From Pseudomonadota bacterium (lineage in GTDB: Bacteria > Pseudomonadota > Gammaproteobacteria > Steroidobacterales > Woeseiaceae): DNA of 64,000 nt. Shown here piece after piece: positions 1 to 10,162 of the stretch (position 1 is its first letter; the number at the start of each line of letters is the position of its first letter). The notes beneath the pieces are model-generated. The model saw only the letters and a program-made list of their open reading frames with translations, made no database searches and had not been told where the DNA came from. Location of the stretch: the NCBI GenBank assembly GCA_022563255.1, contig JADFNS010000005.1:62001-126000 (forward strand), given 5' to 3'. Both the position numbers and the translations under genes were made by a program.

Positions 1-1644
1 CGCAAACGACGCGACCAGTTCGTCCTGTTATTCATATCGATCTTCCTCGTGATGTCGTCGCTGCTGCGTGAGCAGTATTTGTGGTCACTGCCGTACCTGA
101 TTTTCAGCACGCTGATCATTATTACGGCCTGGCTTCGAATGTCCGCCCGCGGCAGCGAAACGGCGAGGCAAAGCTTTGCGACGGGCGGTCGCTTGCTCCT
201 GTATGCCGCGCCATTGGCAATAGCGATGTGGATATTCTTCCCGCGACTGGCATCGCCGTTCTGGGCGGTACCCGTCGATTCGGGCCGCGCCACGTCGGGT
301 CTCAGTGACACGATGAGTCCCGGCGATATCAGTTCCCTGTCGATGTCCGACGAAGTCGCATTTCGTGTCCGGTTCGAAGGCGCCGTCCCCGAGCCTCGCG
401 ACCGCTATTGGCGCGGCCTCGTCATGACGAGTTTCAATGGTCGCACCTGGTCCGGCTCGGAACCGCGCATTGGCGCGCCCGCATCGCAGCAGGTGGCGGT
501 CAGTGGCGAGCCTGTGGCTTATGAAGTGACTCTGGAACCCACTCGCCAGCAGTGGGTTTTCGCGATGGACATGCCGATGTCATGGTCGCTGGAGCGAACT
601 TTCATGGGCTCGCAACAACAGCTCTTTCGTGTCAGGCCGATTGACCAGCGCGTGGCCTACAGCGTGATTTCCTATCCGAATTATCGAATACAGACGGAGC
701 TACCCGTCGTGTTCCGCAACTGGTATACCAATGTTCCCGCAAACAGCAATACCCGCTCCGCGAAACTTGCACGCGAAATGCGCGTGGCAGCCGGGTCAGA
801 CGCTGCTTACATCGAAGCCGTTCTCGCCAAGTTTCATGAGGAAGAGTACTTTTACACGCTGCAGCCACCGCCGTTGGGCAACAACCCGGTAGACCGGTTT
901 CTGTTTGATACGCGCCGCGGTTTTTGCGAGCACTACGCGTCGGCGTTCGCGTTCATGATGCGCAGCGCCGGCATTCCCGCCCGTATCGTGCTCGGTTATC
1001 AGGGCGGTGAGATCAATCCGTTGGGTGGACACCTGATCGTGCGCCAATCTGACGCCCACGCGTGGACAGAGGTCTGGCTGGAACGCTACGGATGGTACCG
1101 GGTCGATCCAACGTCTGCCGTGGCGCCGGAACGAATCGAGTACGGTGCGCGCGATGCAGTGCTTAACGGCTTCGGAGAATCGTGGGGTTATTCCGCGTCG
1201 TCGGAACTTATACACCGATTGACGCTGACCTGGGATGCCATGAACGCGAAGTGGAATGACTGGATTCTCGGCTACGGACCCGAAAAGCAAAATAAATTCC
1301 TGCAATGGCTGGGCATGGACGATCCGGACTGGCAGAAGATGCTGTTGACGCTGGTCACCAGTGTTATCGCGTTGATTCTGGCGATCAGCGGACTCCTGAT
1401 GCTGCGCAATCGCGCACCATCAAGAGACCTCGCAACCGTCATGTACCAGAGGTTTGTAAAAAAGACCGGACTCGAGCAGAGCACGGGCGAAACGGCGCAG
1501 GAATTCGCTCGCCGTGCGGCAATTGAGAGCACGTTGCCGGCGGCACACGTCGACGCCGTCACCGCTGCGTATCTGGATGCGCGTTACGGAGCCGCGGGCG
1601 ACGCCGCCCTCGCGAACCTGAAAAGCGCCGTCGCTGCTATCTAG
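1..1644 (+). CDS. TgpA-type membrane transglutaminase (5' partial)
   Basis: The reading frame is open from base 1, so the N-terminus lies outside the window; a GTG at 49 is only an internal codon. Visible are at least two membrane segments, an extracytoplasmic region, and a transglutaminase core with Cys in GFCEHYASAF (Cys codon 925-927), His in DAHAWTEVW and Asp in VDPT, i.e. an intact Cys-His-Asp triad. A further membrane helix (about 1330-1410) precedes a C-terminal DUF4129-like tail. This is the DUF3488/transglutaminase/DUF4129 layout of TgpA, an inner-membrane protein with a periplasmic transglutaminase domain. The gene converges with the MFS gene and overlaps its 3' end by 8 bases. Confidence 0.9.
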   Translation, partial: RKRRDQFVLLFISIFLVMSSLLREQYLWSLPYLIFSTLIIITAWLRMSARGSETARQSFATGGRLLLYAAPLAIAMWIFFPRLASPFWAVPVDSGRATSGLSDTMSPGDISSLSMSDEVAFRVRFEGAVPEPRDRYWRGLVMTSFNGRTWSGSEPRIGAPASQQVAVSGEPVAYEVTLEPTRQQWVFAMDMPMSWSLERTFMGSQQQLFRVRPIDQRVAYSVISYPNYRIQTELPVVFRNWYTNVPANSNTRSAKLAREMRVAAGSDAAYIEAVLAKFHEEEYFYTLQPPPLGNNPVDRFLFDTRRGFCEHYASAFAFMMRSAGIPARIVLGYQGGEINPLGGHLIVRQSDAHAWTEVWLERYGWYRVDPTSAVAPERIEYGARDAVLNGFGESWGYSASSELIHRLTLTWDAMNAKWNDWILGYGPEKQNKFLQWLGMDDPDWQKMLLTLVTSVIALILAISGLLMLRNRAPSRDLATVMYQRFVKKTGLEQSTGETAQEFARRAAIESTLPAAHVDAVTAAYLDARYGAAGDAALANLKSAVAAI

Positions 1645-2905
1645 GCTCGGCCCCGGTATCCGGCAGTCGCACCAGCGCGAGCAACACCGCACCAGCCAGA
1701 AACAATGGCATCAAAGCCAGCAATACCCATTTGGGGTCATCCGAAAGCATCGCAGCGATAGCGACCATTGCCGGCCCAAGCACATGCGCGAACTTCGTCG
1801 TCATGCTGTAAAAACCAAAAAACTCCCCTGGCTGTCCGGCAGGAATCAACGACGCGTACAGGGAGCGACTCAGACCCTGCGCGCCGCCCTGCACCATGCC
1901 GATAACAATCGACATGATGTAGAACTGGCGAACCTCTGTCATCTGTAGTCCCCAGAAGCAGACGCCGATATACGCCAGCAGCGCAAAATAGATACCTTTT
2001 TTGGCGCCAAATCGATGTGCCAGCACGCCAAAGATGAGCGTTGCCGGGAAACCAACAATGTTCGCCAGCAGCAGCGCCGCGACTAGATCACTGTCTGCAA
2101 AGCCCAGGCGCTGGCCGTAATTCACGGCCATAAAAATCACCGTGAAAACGCCGCCGATATACAGCCAGTACGCGATGAGAAATATCGCTACGTTTCTGTA
2201 CTTGCCGATAGCGTGAAAGGTCGCTCTGAGCTCCGCGTAAGCCGCCCGGATAGTGCCACTGCGCACCTCGATCGCACTGTGGTGCTCGGGAACGAAGAAC
2301 AGCAGCGGCACCGAGAACAGGATCCACCATATCCCCACGGAGATAAACGCAAAACTGAAGGCTTCGGCGGTGTTTGCGAAGCCAAACGTTGCCGGCGATT
2401 TCAGCATCCAGAGGTGGATCGCAAGCAGCGCAGCGCCGCCAAGATAACCGATGGAAAATCCGAGCGTGGAGACAAAACTGTAGTTGCGCGGCTCTGTAAC
2501 GTCGATAAGAAGCGAGTCGTAAAACACCACGGAACTGTAGAAGCCCACCGACGCGACCAGATACAGGCCCAGCGCCAGCGGCCAGTCGCCTTGCCCCACA
2601 AACCCAAGGCCTGCCGTCATCGCGGAACCGACGACGGCAAAGATGAGCAGGAATCGTTTGCGATACCCGCCGGCGTCGGCAATCGTGCCGAATACGGGGG
2701 CCGTAACAAAAACGACCAGGCTGGCGGCGAACGTGACCCATCCCAGTCGCACGGTCACTGCAGCGCCGCCGTCGGCGGCGCCCCAGTAATTACCCAGGAC
2801 CAGCGGAAACAACACGGCGAGCACGCTCAGTGCGAACGCAGAATTCGCCCAGTCGTACAGCGCCCAGGTGATAACCTGCTTGGTGAGAATGGGTGACTTT
2901 GACAC
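1637..2905 (-). CDS. MFS transporter, UMF1/Atg22-like family
   Basis: A 422-residue, strongly hydrophobic protein with about 12 membrane segments. The N-terminal WALYDWANSAFA motif is typical of the UMF1 (Atg22-like, PF11700) branch of the major facilitator superfamily. The loop with GTIADAGGYRKRFLL matches the conserved MFS loop 2-3. The substrate cannot be read from the sequence. The start is GTG (2903-2905). It is the last gene of the minus-strand run udg-rimI-prfC-MFS, 28 bases after prfC. Confidence 0.85.
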   Translation of the reverse strand: MSKSPILTKQVITWALYDWANSAFALSVLAVLFPLVLGNYWGAADGGAAVTVRLGWVTFAASLVVFVTAPVFGTIADAGGYRKRFLLIFAVVGSAMTAGLGFVGQGDWPLALGLYLVASVGFYSSVVFYDSLLIDVTEPRNYSFVSTLGFSIGYLGGAALLAIHLWMLKSPATFGFANTAEAFSFAFISVGIWWILFSVPLLFFVPEHHSAIEVRSGTIRAAYAELRATFHAIGKYRNVAIFLIAYWLYIGGVFTVIFMAVNYGQRLGFADSDLVAALLLANIVGFPATLIFGVLAHRFGAKKGIYFALLAYIGVCFWGLQMTEVRQFYIMSIVIGMVQGGAQGLSRSLYASLIPAGQPGEFFGFYSMTTKFAHVLGPAMVAIAAMLSDDPKWVLLALMPLFLAGAVLLALVRLPDTGAEPR

Positions 2906-2933
2906 GCTCTTGCCTTCTGCCTCGCTGCGGCGC

Positions 2934-4514
2934 TCAAAGCTCCCGCGTCTTGCGAAAAGCGATATCCGGCCAGCGCTCTTCGGTCAGGTTTAGATTGACT
3001 CTTGTTGGAGCAATGTAGACCAGAGCACCGCTGTGATCCAGTGCCAGATTATCGTGCGCCTTGCGCTCGAATTCGCTGAGCATCTGCGCGTCGTCGCATT
3101 CGACCCAGCGCGCTGTGGCGACATTAATCGTCTCAAACTGGCATTCGACGTTGTACTCATGTTGCAAGCGATGCGCGACCACCTCGAATTGCAGGGGCCC
3201 GACGGCACCTAAAATCAGATCGTTATTGCGTATCGGCTTGAACAGTTGCGTCGCACCCTCCTCGCACAATTGCGCCAGGCCTTTCTGCAGCGCTTTCAAG
3301 CGCAGCGGATCCTTGAGTACGGCGCGACGGAAAATTTCGGGAGCGAAACTCGGAATGCCCGTAAAGCGTATCGTTTCACCTGAGGTAAAACTGTCGCCAA
3401 TATTGATCTTGCCGTGATTGTGAATGCCGATGATGTCACCGGCATACGCGGTTTCCGTATGTTGGCGATCGGCGGCCATAAATGTGATCGCGTCGGGAAT
3501 TTTCATTTCCTTTCCTGAACGCACATGCAGCACTTTAATGCCCTTGTAGTACTTCCCGGAACAAATGCGCATGAACGCAATGCGGTCGCGGTGACCGGGA
3601 TCCATATTCGCCTGAATTTTGAAAATGAAACCCGTAAAGTCTGCCTCGGTCGGCTGGACTTCGCGTTGCTCACTTTCGCGACTCAATGGCGCCGGCGCAT
3701 AATTCACGAATTCGTCCAGCAATTCCTTGACGCCAAAGTTATTGATGGCCGAACCGAAGAACACGGGCGTTTGCTTCGCCGCCAGGTAGGCGTCGATGGA
3801 TAATTCGGGACATGCCCCTTTGACGAGCTCTATTTCTTCACGAAACTCGTCGGCGAAATGACCCAGAACTTCCGTCGCCTCGTCTGAATCGAGCCCGTCG
3901 ACAACGCGTCGCTCGGACGCTTTTTGTCGCCCAACGCGCTCGTACAGATAAATTCGGTCTTGTAAAATATGATACACGCCCTGCAAAGCGCGACCCATGC
4001 CGATGGGCCAGGTTACGGGCGCGCATTCGATGTTCAGTACCGACTCGATTTCGTCGAGCAAATCGACGGGCTCCTGACCGTCTCGGTCCAGCTTGTTGAT
4101 GAACGTAATGATCGGCGTATCGCGCAATCGGCAGACATCCATGAGTTTGATCGTGCGTTGCTCAACGCCTTTCGCGCAGTCAATGACCATGAGTGCCGAA
4201 TCAACTGCAGTCAGCGTACGGTAGGTGTCTTCCGAAAAGTCTTCATGGCCCGGGGTATCGAGCAAATTGATAACGCAGCCGTTGTACGGAAACTGCATGA
4301 CGGACGAGGTAATCGAAATGCCGCGCTGTTGTTCCAGCGCCATCCAGTCGGACGTCGCATGCCGGTTCGCCTTGCGTCCCTTGACCGTACCCGCAAGCTG
4401 AATGGCGCCGCCGTACAGCAATAGCTTCTCCGTCAACGTCGTCTTGCCGGCGTCCGGATGCGAAATGATCGCAAACGTTCGCCGCTTGCTGACTTGTTCG
4501 TTAATGTCGGACAT
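2934..4514 (-). CDS. prfC: Peptide chain release factor 3
   Basis: A 526-residue translational GTPase. G1 is [14 protein letters not shown]3 is [14 protein letters not shown] and G4 is NKLDRDG; the body is full length for RF3 (E. coli 529 aa). RF3 uses GTP to release RF1/RF2 from the ribosome after termination. EF-G-like domain II is followed by the RF3-specific C-terminal domain ([13 protein letters not shown]). Only 2 bases separate it from rimI upstream, which indicates an operon with rimI and udg. Confidence 0.97.
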   Translation of the reverse strand: MSDINEQVSKRRTFAIISHPDAGKTTLTEKLLLYGGAIQLAGTVKGRKANRHATSDWMALEQQRGISITSSVMQFPYNGCVINLLDTPGHEDFSEDTYRTLTAVDSALMVIDCAKGVEQRTIKLMDVCRLRDTPIITFINKLDRDGQEPVDLLDEIESVLNIECAPVTWPIGMGRALQGVYHILQDRIYLYERVGRQKASERRVVDGLDSDEATEVLGHFADEFREEIELVKGACPELSIDAYLAAKQTPVFFGSAINNFGVKELLDEFVNYAPAPLSRESEQREVQPTEADFTGFIFKIQANMDPGHRDRIAFMRICSGKYYKGIKVLHVRSGKEMKIPDAITFMAADRQHTETAYAGDIIGIHNHGKINIGDSFTSGETIRFTGIPSFAPEIFRRAVLKDPLRLKALQKGLAQLCEEGATQLFKPIRNNDLILGAVGPLQFEVVAHRLQHEYNVECQFETINVATARWVECDDAQMLSEFERKAHDNLALDHSGALVYIAPTRVNLNLTEERWPDIAFRKTREL

Positions 4515-4516
4515 TG

Positions 4517-4993
4517 CTAGTCTTCGATGACGAGTTTTTTGGAGAGCACCGCCGCATCTTCGCGTCCCTTGTTCGCCTGGTAATAGGCCGGGCGAGCCGC
4601 AACCTTATAAAATCCTCTCTTTTTATACAGCTGCAACGCCGCCTCGTTGGAGGGCCGTACCTCGAGAAAAATTTCGCGAACTGACGCGGACCTGGCCCGG
4701 TACAACAACTCATCGAGCATCCGCTCACCGTATCCAAGTGAACGATAATTGGGATCAACACAAAGATTCAAAATGTGCGCTTCACCTGCCGCGACGGACA
4801 GAATTCCGTAACCGGCAAGCTCGTTGTCGCGAATTAATGCGATGCACTTGTAGCCAGCAAGCAGGCAGTCGCGAAACACCCCGTGGCTCCACGGAAATTC
4901 GTAGCTGCGGCGTTCTATGTCGGACACCATCGCGAGATCGTCGTGAGTCATATCACGTATGTTGATCGGCACCTCTGCCAGCGACGTAATCAT
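4517..4993 (-). CDS. rimI: Ribosomal protein bS18 alanine N-acetyltransferase
   Basis: A 158-residue GNAT acetyltransferase. The family signature is clear: [15 protein letters not shown] near the N-terminus, the acetyl-CoA loop [12 protein letters not shown] (Q/R-x-x-G-x-G/A), and [18 protein letters not shown]. This matches RimI, which acetylates the N-terminal alanine of ribosomal protein bS18. The frame is open upstream, but the ATG at 4991-4993 fits the family N-terminus and overlaps the udg stop as ATGA, so the longer reading is rejected. Confidence 0.93.
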   Translation of the reverse strand: MITSLAEVPINIRDMTHDDLAMVSDIERRSYEFPWSHGVFRDCLLAGYKCIALIRDNELAGYGILSVAAGEAHILNLCVDPNYRSLGYGERMLDELLYRARSASVREIFLEVRPSNEAALQLYKKRGFYKVAARPAYYQANKGREDAAVLSKKLVIED

Positions 4994-5667
4994 GTATCGA
5001 TACCTGCGGCGAGGCGTTTCGCGATGCACAGGTCGCGCCAGGAATCGCGCTTGTGCGACGGACTTCTGAGCAAATACGCCGGGTGGTAAGTCACAACCAG
5101 CGGTATGCCGTGAAGTTCGTGCGTCCGTGATCGCATGCGGCCTACCGTGTCGTCGCAACCGAGCAGGTTCTGTGCCGCAATTTTGCCGACCGCCAGAATT
5201 ATTTTCGGCTGAACGAGTTCGATCTGTCGTTCCAGGTAGCCGCGGCATTCGGCCGCTTCCGAGGGCTTCGGATCACGATTGTTTGGCGGGCGGCATTTCA
5301 GGATATTGGCGATGAAGACAGCGTTTCTGCTCAGCCCGATGGCGCGCAGCATTTCGTCAAGCATTTGACCCGCGCGGCCAACAAACGGCTCACCACGGCG
5401 ATCCTCCTCGCCGCCAGGCGCCTCACCGATGATCATCCAGTCCGCGGTCCGCTTACCGACGCCGAAAACAGTCTGCGTGCGGCTCTGCGATAGTTCGCAA
5501 CGCGTGCAACCGGCAACGCGGGCAGCCAGCTCGTCCCAGTCAAGGGAGGCGGTGGCGGTGGCGTCGCCTGCCACTGCCGCGGACGGCTCGGGCTCGTCCC
5601 GTGGCAACCAGACATCGATGCCCATCGCCTTAAGGTAAGCGCGTCGTTGATGTTCGGGGTGCATCAT
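4990..5667 (-). CDS. Family 4 uracil-DNA glycosylase (Fe-S)
   Basis: A 225-residue protein with motif [18 protein letters not shown] and motif [10 protein letters not shown]. Four cysteines fit the iron-sulphur cluster of family 4 UDGs: CTRC, the Cys of [12 protein letters not shown], and the Cys of EAAECRGYL. It removes uracil from DNA to start base-excision repair. An N-terminal extension of about 50 residues, rich in Ala and Pro, precedes the core, as in many proteobacterial members. It starts at one of two tandem ATGs (5667 or 5664) and is translationally coupled to rimI. Confidence 0.92.
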   Translation of the reverse strand: MMHPEHQRRAYLKAMGIDVWLPRDEPEPSAAVAGDATATASLDWDELAARVAGCTRCELSQSRTQTVFGVGKRTADWMIIGEAPGGEEDRRGEPFVGRAGQMLDEMLRAIGLSRNAVFIANILKCRPPNNRDPKPSEAAECRGYLERQIELVQPKIILAVGKIAAQNLLGCDDTVGRMRSRTHELHGIPLVVTYHPAYLLRSPSHKRDSWRDLCIAKRLAAGIDT

Positions 5668-5738
5668 TCGTCAGGAACCGGAATCTGGAATTCGATCGCA
5701 ATTTTGCCACGAGCGTGTCTGCATTTCACGGCGATCGA

Positions 5739-6335
5739 CTATCTTGGGTGGGGGACGCTGCCGATGACGTCGATGCCGGCGGTGACTCTCTGACCGCATT
5801 CGACCAGAACCTTGCCCGCGACAGGCCACTGAACTTCGGCCAATCGAGTCAACCGCAAGTACGCGCAGCGCTGGCCCTGACCAAGCCGCTCCCCCATGCG
5901 CGCAAACGATCTCGGCGGCAGGCCCAGCCGATAGCCACGAAATTTCAACACGACGTCGTCCCCCTCATCAGTCTGCACCCAGAGTGCACCCTTGCCCAGG
6001 TCCATTATTTTTCCCTCGACCGGGCTGCGCGCCGTGTAACTGCCGCAGCAGTCGATCTTGATGACGACGCGCAATGCTTCCGCGCCGGTTTCACCCACAT
6101 CGATCCGGCCGACTTCGATGACCTCGCCGTCCACCGGGCTCACTACGCCGAGCGCCACCGACGGCACGACTCTCAGAGGATCCCGGAACAGGAGAAACAG
6201 AAGCACAAATGCTCCTGCCGGGACGAGCGCAAGCCAGGGCTCGTAATAGCGCACCAGAAATATGGCCACGGCGAGCGCAACAGCGAGAAATGGCAAGCCT
6301 TCGTGGGCAACGAACGGATTTCGACGACCGTGCAA
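5739..6335 (-). CDS. Phosphatidylserine decarboxylase-like protein lacking the pyruvoyl serine
   Basis: A 198-residue protein with two N-terminal membrane segments (about residues 14-52), then LFRDPLRVVPSV and VVSPVDGEVIEV. These match the FFRDP and SPADG blocks of archaeal-type short Psd proteins. In active enzymes the C-terminal part carries an FGS motif whose serine self-cleaves to a pyruvoyl group. Here the equivalent stretch is AYLRLTRLAEVQWP, with no Gly-Ser. I infer it is not a standard decarboxylase. The start is TTG (6333-6335) behind a good GGGAGG ribosome site. Confidence 0.7.
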   Translation of the reverse strand: MHGRRNPFVAHEGLPFLAVALAVAIFLVRYYEPWLALVPAGAFVLLFLLFRDPLRVVPSVALGVVSPVDGEVIEVGRIDVGETGAEALRVVIKIDCCGSYTARSPVEGKIMDLGKGALWVQTDEGDDVVLKFRGYRLGLPPRSFARMGERLGQGQRCAYLRLTRLAEVQWPVAGKVLVECGQRVTAGIDVIGSVPHPR

Positions 6336-6377
6336 CGCGGCCTCCCTACTGAAAAAGATTCCGGACGATCCCCTGCT

Positions 6378-6405
6378 TTGGCTTGGGTGTCAATACGGTT
6401 AGAAT
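6378..6405 (+). promoter_or_regulatory. Possible sigma-70 promoter of proS
   Basis: TTGGCT and TAGAAT are separated by 16 bases, and the -10 lies 32 bases before the proS ATG. The fit to consensus is moderate and there is no independent support. It sits in the 102-base gap between the divergent PSD-like gene and proS. Confidence 0.35.
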
Positions 6406-6437
6406 GCGCGCCTCGACCATTTTCGGTATGACTTGCA

Positions 6438-8147
6438 ATGCGCTTTTCAGAATTCGGGCTGACAACACTCAAGGAAGTTCCCGCAGACGCAGAGATCATC
6501 AGCCACAAGCTGATGCTCCGGGCCGGCCTCATTCGCCGTCTGGCCTCGGGTCTTTTCACCTGGATGCCGCTTGGATTGCGCGTACTCCGTAAGGTTGAAG
6601 CCATCATTCGCGAAGAAATGGATCGCGCCGGCGCGCTCGAACTGCTGATGCCCGCGGTCCAGCCGGCCGAGCTGTGGCAGGAATCCGGGCGCTGGGACAA
6701 GTACGGTCCGCTGCTGCTGCGAATGACCGACCGACATCAGCGCGAATATTGCTTCGGGCCAACGCACGAGGAAGTCATCACCGATATTGCGCGACGCGAA
6801 TTGCGCAGCTACAAACAGCTGCCCATCAATTTTTACCAGATTCAGACCAAGTTCCGCGACGAGATACGGCCGCGATTCGGCGTCATGCGCTCGCGCGAGT
6901 TCATCATGAAAGACGCCTACTCGTTCGATATCGACCAGGCAGGACTGGATGCTTCTTACTTGCGTATGCGCGCTGCGTACACGGCCATTTTCGAGCGCCT
7001 GGGACTGAAGTTCCGGATCGTCGACGCGGATTCCGGTGAGATTGGCGGCAGTCGTTCACAGGAATTCCATGTCCTTGCCGAGTCGGGCGAAGACGCAATC
7101 GCCTATTGCGACGAGGACGATTACGCGTCCAATGTCGAGACCGCGGTCGCCCTGCCCGTTGCCGGCAAGCGTCCTGCCGCCACTGAGGAACTGAAAAAAA
7201 TCCCAACCCCGGGGATCAAGACGATCCAGGCGCTGTGCGAATCGCTGGCCATAACCGCCGAACAAACGCTCAAGACCTTAATCGTCGAAGGCACCGACGG
7301 GCCTGTCGCGCTGGCTTTGCGCGGCGACCACGAGCTCAACGCGGTGAAAGCCCAGAAAATTCCGGGCGTGGCCACGCCGCTGACAATGGCCAGCACCGAG
7401 GCCATCGTTAAGATTACCGGTTGCGGACCAGGGTTCGCAGGTCCGATCGGACTGGATATTCCGATCTTCTACGATCACGCGACGGCGGCCATGAGCGATT
7501 TCGTCTGTGGCGCCAATAACATCGATACGCATTACAGCGGCGCCAACTTCGGCCGCGATATCGACGTCCCGGAAACAGTCGATATCCGCAACGTTGTCGC
7601 GGGCGACCCGACGCCCGGTGGCAAAGGCAGGTTGAGCATCGCTCGCGGTATCGAGGTTGGTCACATCTTCCAGTTGGGCGAAAAGTACAGTCTGACCATG
7701 AACGCGACGGTGCAGGACCCGGACGGGAAAAATCGGCCGCTGGCCATGGGCTGTTACGGCATTGGCGTCACTCGCATCGTCGGCGCTGCCATCGAACAGA
7801 ATCATGACGACGCGGGCATCGTCTGGCCTGCACCACTGGCGCCGTTCGACGTGATACTCGTGCCAATCAACATGCACCGTTCGGAGGAAGTTAAAACAGC
7901 GGCCGAGACGCTGTATGTCGAACTGCAGCAAATGGGCCTCGAGGTGCTGTTTGACGATCGCAACGCGCGCCCGGGTGTCAAATTCGCCGATGCGGAGCTA
8001 CTCGGCATTCCGCACCGCCTGGTCATCAGCGATCGCAGCCTGGCGGCCGGCGAACTCGAATATCGCCACCGCCGCGATCCGGAGTCGCGCAACCTAAAAC
8101 GTGCACAAGCTCTCAAACTGCTGCAGGAAAGCTCTGTAAGCTCTTAA
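6438..8147 (+). CDS. proS: Prolyl-tRNA synthetase
   Basis: A 569-residue class II synthetase, full length for the bacterial type. Motif 2 ([23 protein letters not shown], quoted here as its parts [12 protein letters not shown] and [12 protein letters not shown]) and motif 3 ([13 protein letters not shown]) are present. The insertion between them (about residues 230-390) is the cis-editing domain of bacterial ProRS that clears Ala-tRNA(Pro). The C-terminal anticodon-binding domain ends the protein. The start ATG at 6438 matches the family N-terminus [13 protein letters not shown], a small variant of the usual MRxSxxxLxTLKE. Confidence 0.97.
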   Translation: MRFSEFGLTTLKEVPADAEIISHKLMLRAGLIRRLASGLFTWMPLGLRVLRKVEAIIREEMDRAGALELLMPAVQPAELWQESGRWDKYGPLLLRMTDRHQREYCFGPTHEEVITDIARRELRSYKQLPINFYQIQTKFRDEIRPRFGVMRSREFIMKDAYSFDIDQAGLDASYLRMRAAYTAIFERLGLKFRIVDADSGEIGGSRSQEFHVLAESGEDAIAYCDEDDYASNVETAVALPVAGKRPAATEELKKIPTPGIKTIQALCESLAITAEQTLKTLIVEGTDGPVALALRGDHELNAVKAQKIPGVATPLTMASTEAIVKITGCGPGFAGPIGLDIPIFYDHATAAMSDFVCGANNIDTHYSGANFGRDIDVPETVDIRNVVAGDPTPGGKGRLSIARGIEVGHIFQLGEKYSLTMNATVQDPDGKNRPLAMGCYGIGVTRIVGAAIEQNHDDAGIVWPAPLAPFDVILVPINMHRSEEVKTAAETLYVELQQMGLEVLFDDRNARPGVKFADAELLGIPHRLVISDRSLAAGELEYRHRRDPESRNLKRAQALKLLQESSVSS

Positions 8148-8170
8148 TTCCTTTACTATCAGCTTCCATT

Positions 8171-8743
8171 ATGAAGTGTCACGCGCCAGTTGCCGTCCTC
8201 ATGCTGATCGTTGCCTGCGCCGCCGGCAACGCATCGGCCCAGACGCACCCGGACCCGGAGTTGCGAGACGCGCTGCGAGCGGCAGCCAACGACACGGCGA
8301 GCTTCACCGACCGCTTCGATGCAGCGGTGTGGCTGGTCGACATGTCGCGGCGTCTGGAACGCCAGGTAAAAGATCCCGTAGAGCGGATCGAGCTCCTCAA
8401 ACTCGTGCATCTTGAGGCAACTCGCGCGGAAATTGCTCCTGAACTCGTTCTCGCCGTCATTGAAACGGAGAGTAATTTCGACCGCTACGCGATTTCAGTG
8501 GCGGGCGCCATCGGACTCATGCAGATCATGCCCTTCTGGCTCAACGAAATAGGCCGTCCAAACGACAACCTGCTCCACGCCGACACCAATCTGCGCTATG
8601 GCTGCACTATCCTGAGGTTTTACCTGGATAAGGAAAACAATGATTTACGACGCGCCCTGGGCCGCTACAACGGCAGTCTCGGCCAGCGCAAATACCCGAA
8701 CAAGGTCATCGATACGCTCAGCAAGAAGTGGTTTCAAGGGTAA
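8171..8743 (+). CDS. Lytic transglycosylase (SLT domain)
   Basis: A 190-residue secreted protein. A signal peptide (residues 1-24, ending in NASA) is followed by a spacer and an SLT domain: VLAVIETESNFDRYA with the catalytic Glu, then GAIGLMQIMPF and ALGRYNGS. Such enzymes cleave the MurNAc-GlcNAc bond of peptidoglycan with 1,6-anhydro ring formation. It starts 23 bases after proS, so it may be co-transcribed. It ends 7 bases from the convergent lipoprotein gene. Confidence 0.9.
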   Translation: MKCHAPVAVLMLIVACAAGNASAQTHPDPELRDALRAAANDTASFTDRFDAAVWLVDMSRRLERQVKDPVERIELLKLVHLEATRAEIAPELVLAVIETESNFDRYAISVAGAIGLMQIMPFWLNEIGRPNDNLLHADTNLRYGCTILRFYLDKENNDLRRALGRYNGSLGQRKYPNKVIDTLSKKWFQG

Positions 8744-8750
8744 TACGGCT

Positions 8751-9074
8751 TTAGTTGTCGACGTCGCCGCTCTTGTGGGCACTGGCCCTTAATGCGTCGA
8801 GGGCCTTCATTTTCGCCTGTTTGGCGTCGCGACGCGCCTGGTTGTAGGCGCGCTCGCCCAGTTTTTGCTCGGCGCTGGCGAGGTATTTTTCGGCCGCTCT
8901 GAGGTGAAATGCCGCCAGATCGGCAGCACCCGCTTCCCTGGCAACCGCAATCGCCTGACGAGCGTCGCTCATTTCCTGTACTGGCGGCGCCGTCTCGCAG
9001 GCTGCGAGGCCGCAAATGGCCGTCAGTACCAATATCTGCAGGTAGATTTTCGCTCGGGGGATGATGTGATGCAT
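8751..9074 (-). CDS. DUF4398-like lipoprotein
   Basis: A 107-residue protein with a lipoprotein signal and lipobox LAAC (Cys about residue 26). The mature part is Ala-rich, helical and probably coiled coil: EMSDARQAIAVAREAG, then LRAAEKYLASAEQKL and QARRDAKQAKMKAL. This pattern matches DUF4398 lipoproteins. Function is unknown; an envelope location is inferred from the lipobox. Confidence 0.8.
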   Translation of the reverse strand: MHHIIPRAKIYLQILVLTAICGLAACETAPPVQEMSDARQAIAVAREAGAADLAAFHLRAAEKYLASAEQKLGERAYNQARRDAKQAKMKALDALRASAHKSGDVDN

Positions 9075-9210
9075 GGTCGCGGTTGGTTTTTATTATTGTG
9101 TGTACCGAATCGAGTACAAAAGTACCAACTGGCGCGGTCCCCAGTCAAGTATCCATACCGTTGACGACGAAAAGACCCTGGCCTGCTAAAGTCCGGTCCT
9201 GGAGGAATGC

Positions 9211-9567
9211 ATGGCTTTAAGCATCTATCACAACCCACGCTGTTCCAAGTCCCGGGCAACTCTGGGGCTCATAAAAGAGGCAAACGCCGAACATACGGTG
9301 ATTCTGTATCTCGACGACACGCCCGATGCCGCGAAAATTCTCGAGATCGCAAGCAACCTGGGGCTGGCTGTCGCCGCTCTCCTGCGGCGTGGAGAGACCG
9401 AATTCACCAGCGCTAAGGATCTGCCGGAACTCAGCGACGACGCGGCGCTCGCTGTGTGGATCGCGGCGCATCCGATAGTGCTCCAGCGTCCGATCGTCGT
9501 CGATAGCGACTCGGGCAAGGCGATCATTGGCCGCCCACCTGAAAACGTGCAGCAACTTTTGTCCTGA
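9211..9567 (+). CDS. arsC: ArsC-family glutaredoxin-type reductase
   Basis: A 118-residue protein of the ArsC/Spx fold. The P-loop-like HNPRCSKSR holds the single catalytic Cys, and IVLQRPIVV and IIGRPPENV match the arginine-bearing blocks of glutathione/glutaredoxin-linked arsenate reductases. A strong ribosome site (GGAGG, 5 bases before the ATG) fixes the start at 9211. There is no arsR or arsB beside it, so a role in arsenate resistance is an inference from family alone; YfgD-like relatives are an alternative. It overlaps wrbA as TGATG. Confidence 0.85.
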   Translation: MALSIYHNPRCSKSRATLGLIKEANAEHTVILYLDDTPDAAKILEIASNLGLAVAALLRRGETEFTSAKDLPELSDDAALAVWIAAHPIVLQRPIVVDSDSGKAIIGRPPENVQQLLS

Positions 9568-10160
9568 TGCACGACATACTGGTTCTCTACTATTCGCGCT
9601 ACGGCGCCACCGAAGCCATGGCCAGAGAAGTGTGTCAGGGCGTCGACTCGGTCAGGGGCATGGCATCGCGACTGCGCACGGTGCCGCCGGTGTCGGCTGT
9701 ATCCGAAGCAGCGGAGAGTCCGGTCCCGGCGTCCGGACCGCCCTATGTGACCACGGACGATCTGGCTCAATGCGCCGGAATCGTCATGGGCAGCCCCACG
9801 CGATTCGGCAATATGAGCGCCGCACTGAAACACTTTCTCGATACGACCGGCAGCGACTGGATAAAGGGCACGCTGAGCGGCAAACCGGCCGGTGTATTCA
9901 CCTCGACGTCGACGCTGCACGGCGGCGCTGAAACAACTCTTTTGACCATGGTGATCCCACTGCTGCACCACGGCATGCTGTACGTCGGGCTCCCCTACTC
10001 GGAAGAGAAATTGTCGACCACGACGACGGGCGGTTCGCTGTACGGCGCAACACACGTGACCTGGAGCCGCAACCCCGATACGCTGTCCGATGACGAAAAA
10101 TACCTGGCGAGGGCTCTCGGAAAACGGGTTGCGACGATCGCCGGAAAACTCGCCGCCTAG
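9567..10160 (+). CDS. wrbA: NAD(P)H:quinone oxidoreductase WrbA-like
   Basis: A 197-residue flavodoxin-fold protein, the usual WrbA length. The FMN phosphate loop is YYSRYGATEAMA, followed by GSPTRFGNMS, FTSTSTLHGGAETT and GLPYSEE, all conserved WrbA blocks. It performs two-electron quinone reduction with NAD(P)H in the cytoplasm. Its ATG overlaps the stop of the ArsC-like gene, so the two form a redox pair under one transcript. Confidence 0.93.
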   Translation: MHDILVLYYSRYGATEAMAREVCQGVDSVRGMASRLRTVPPVSAVSEAAESPVPASGPPYVTTDDLAQCAGIVMGSPTRFGNMSAALKHFLDTTGSDWIKGTLSGKPAGVFTSTSTLHGGAETTLLTMVIPLLHHGMLYVGLPYSEEKLSTTTTGGSLYGATHVTWSRNPDTLSDDEKYLARALGKRVATIAGKLAA

Positions 10161-10162
10161 AT

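Noticed and set aside
8751-9074. DUF4398-like lipoprotein as a metal-binding peptide precursor
   Set aside because: Apart from the signal region it has no cysteines; it is a helical envelope protein.
9161-9200. Promoter TTGACG with TAAAGT before the ArsC-like gene
   Set aside because: The spacer would be 20 bases, outside the normal range, so the match is not credible.
9228-10055. 275-codon minus-strand frame opposite arsC-wrbA
   Set aside because: Antisense of two clear genes; composition is that of a mirror frame.
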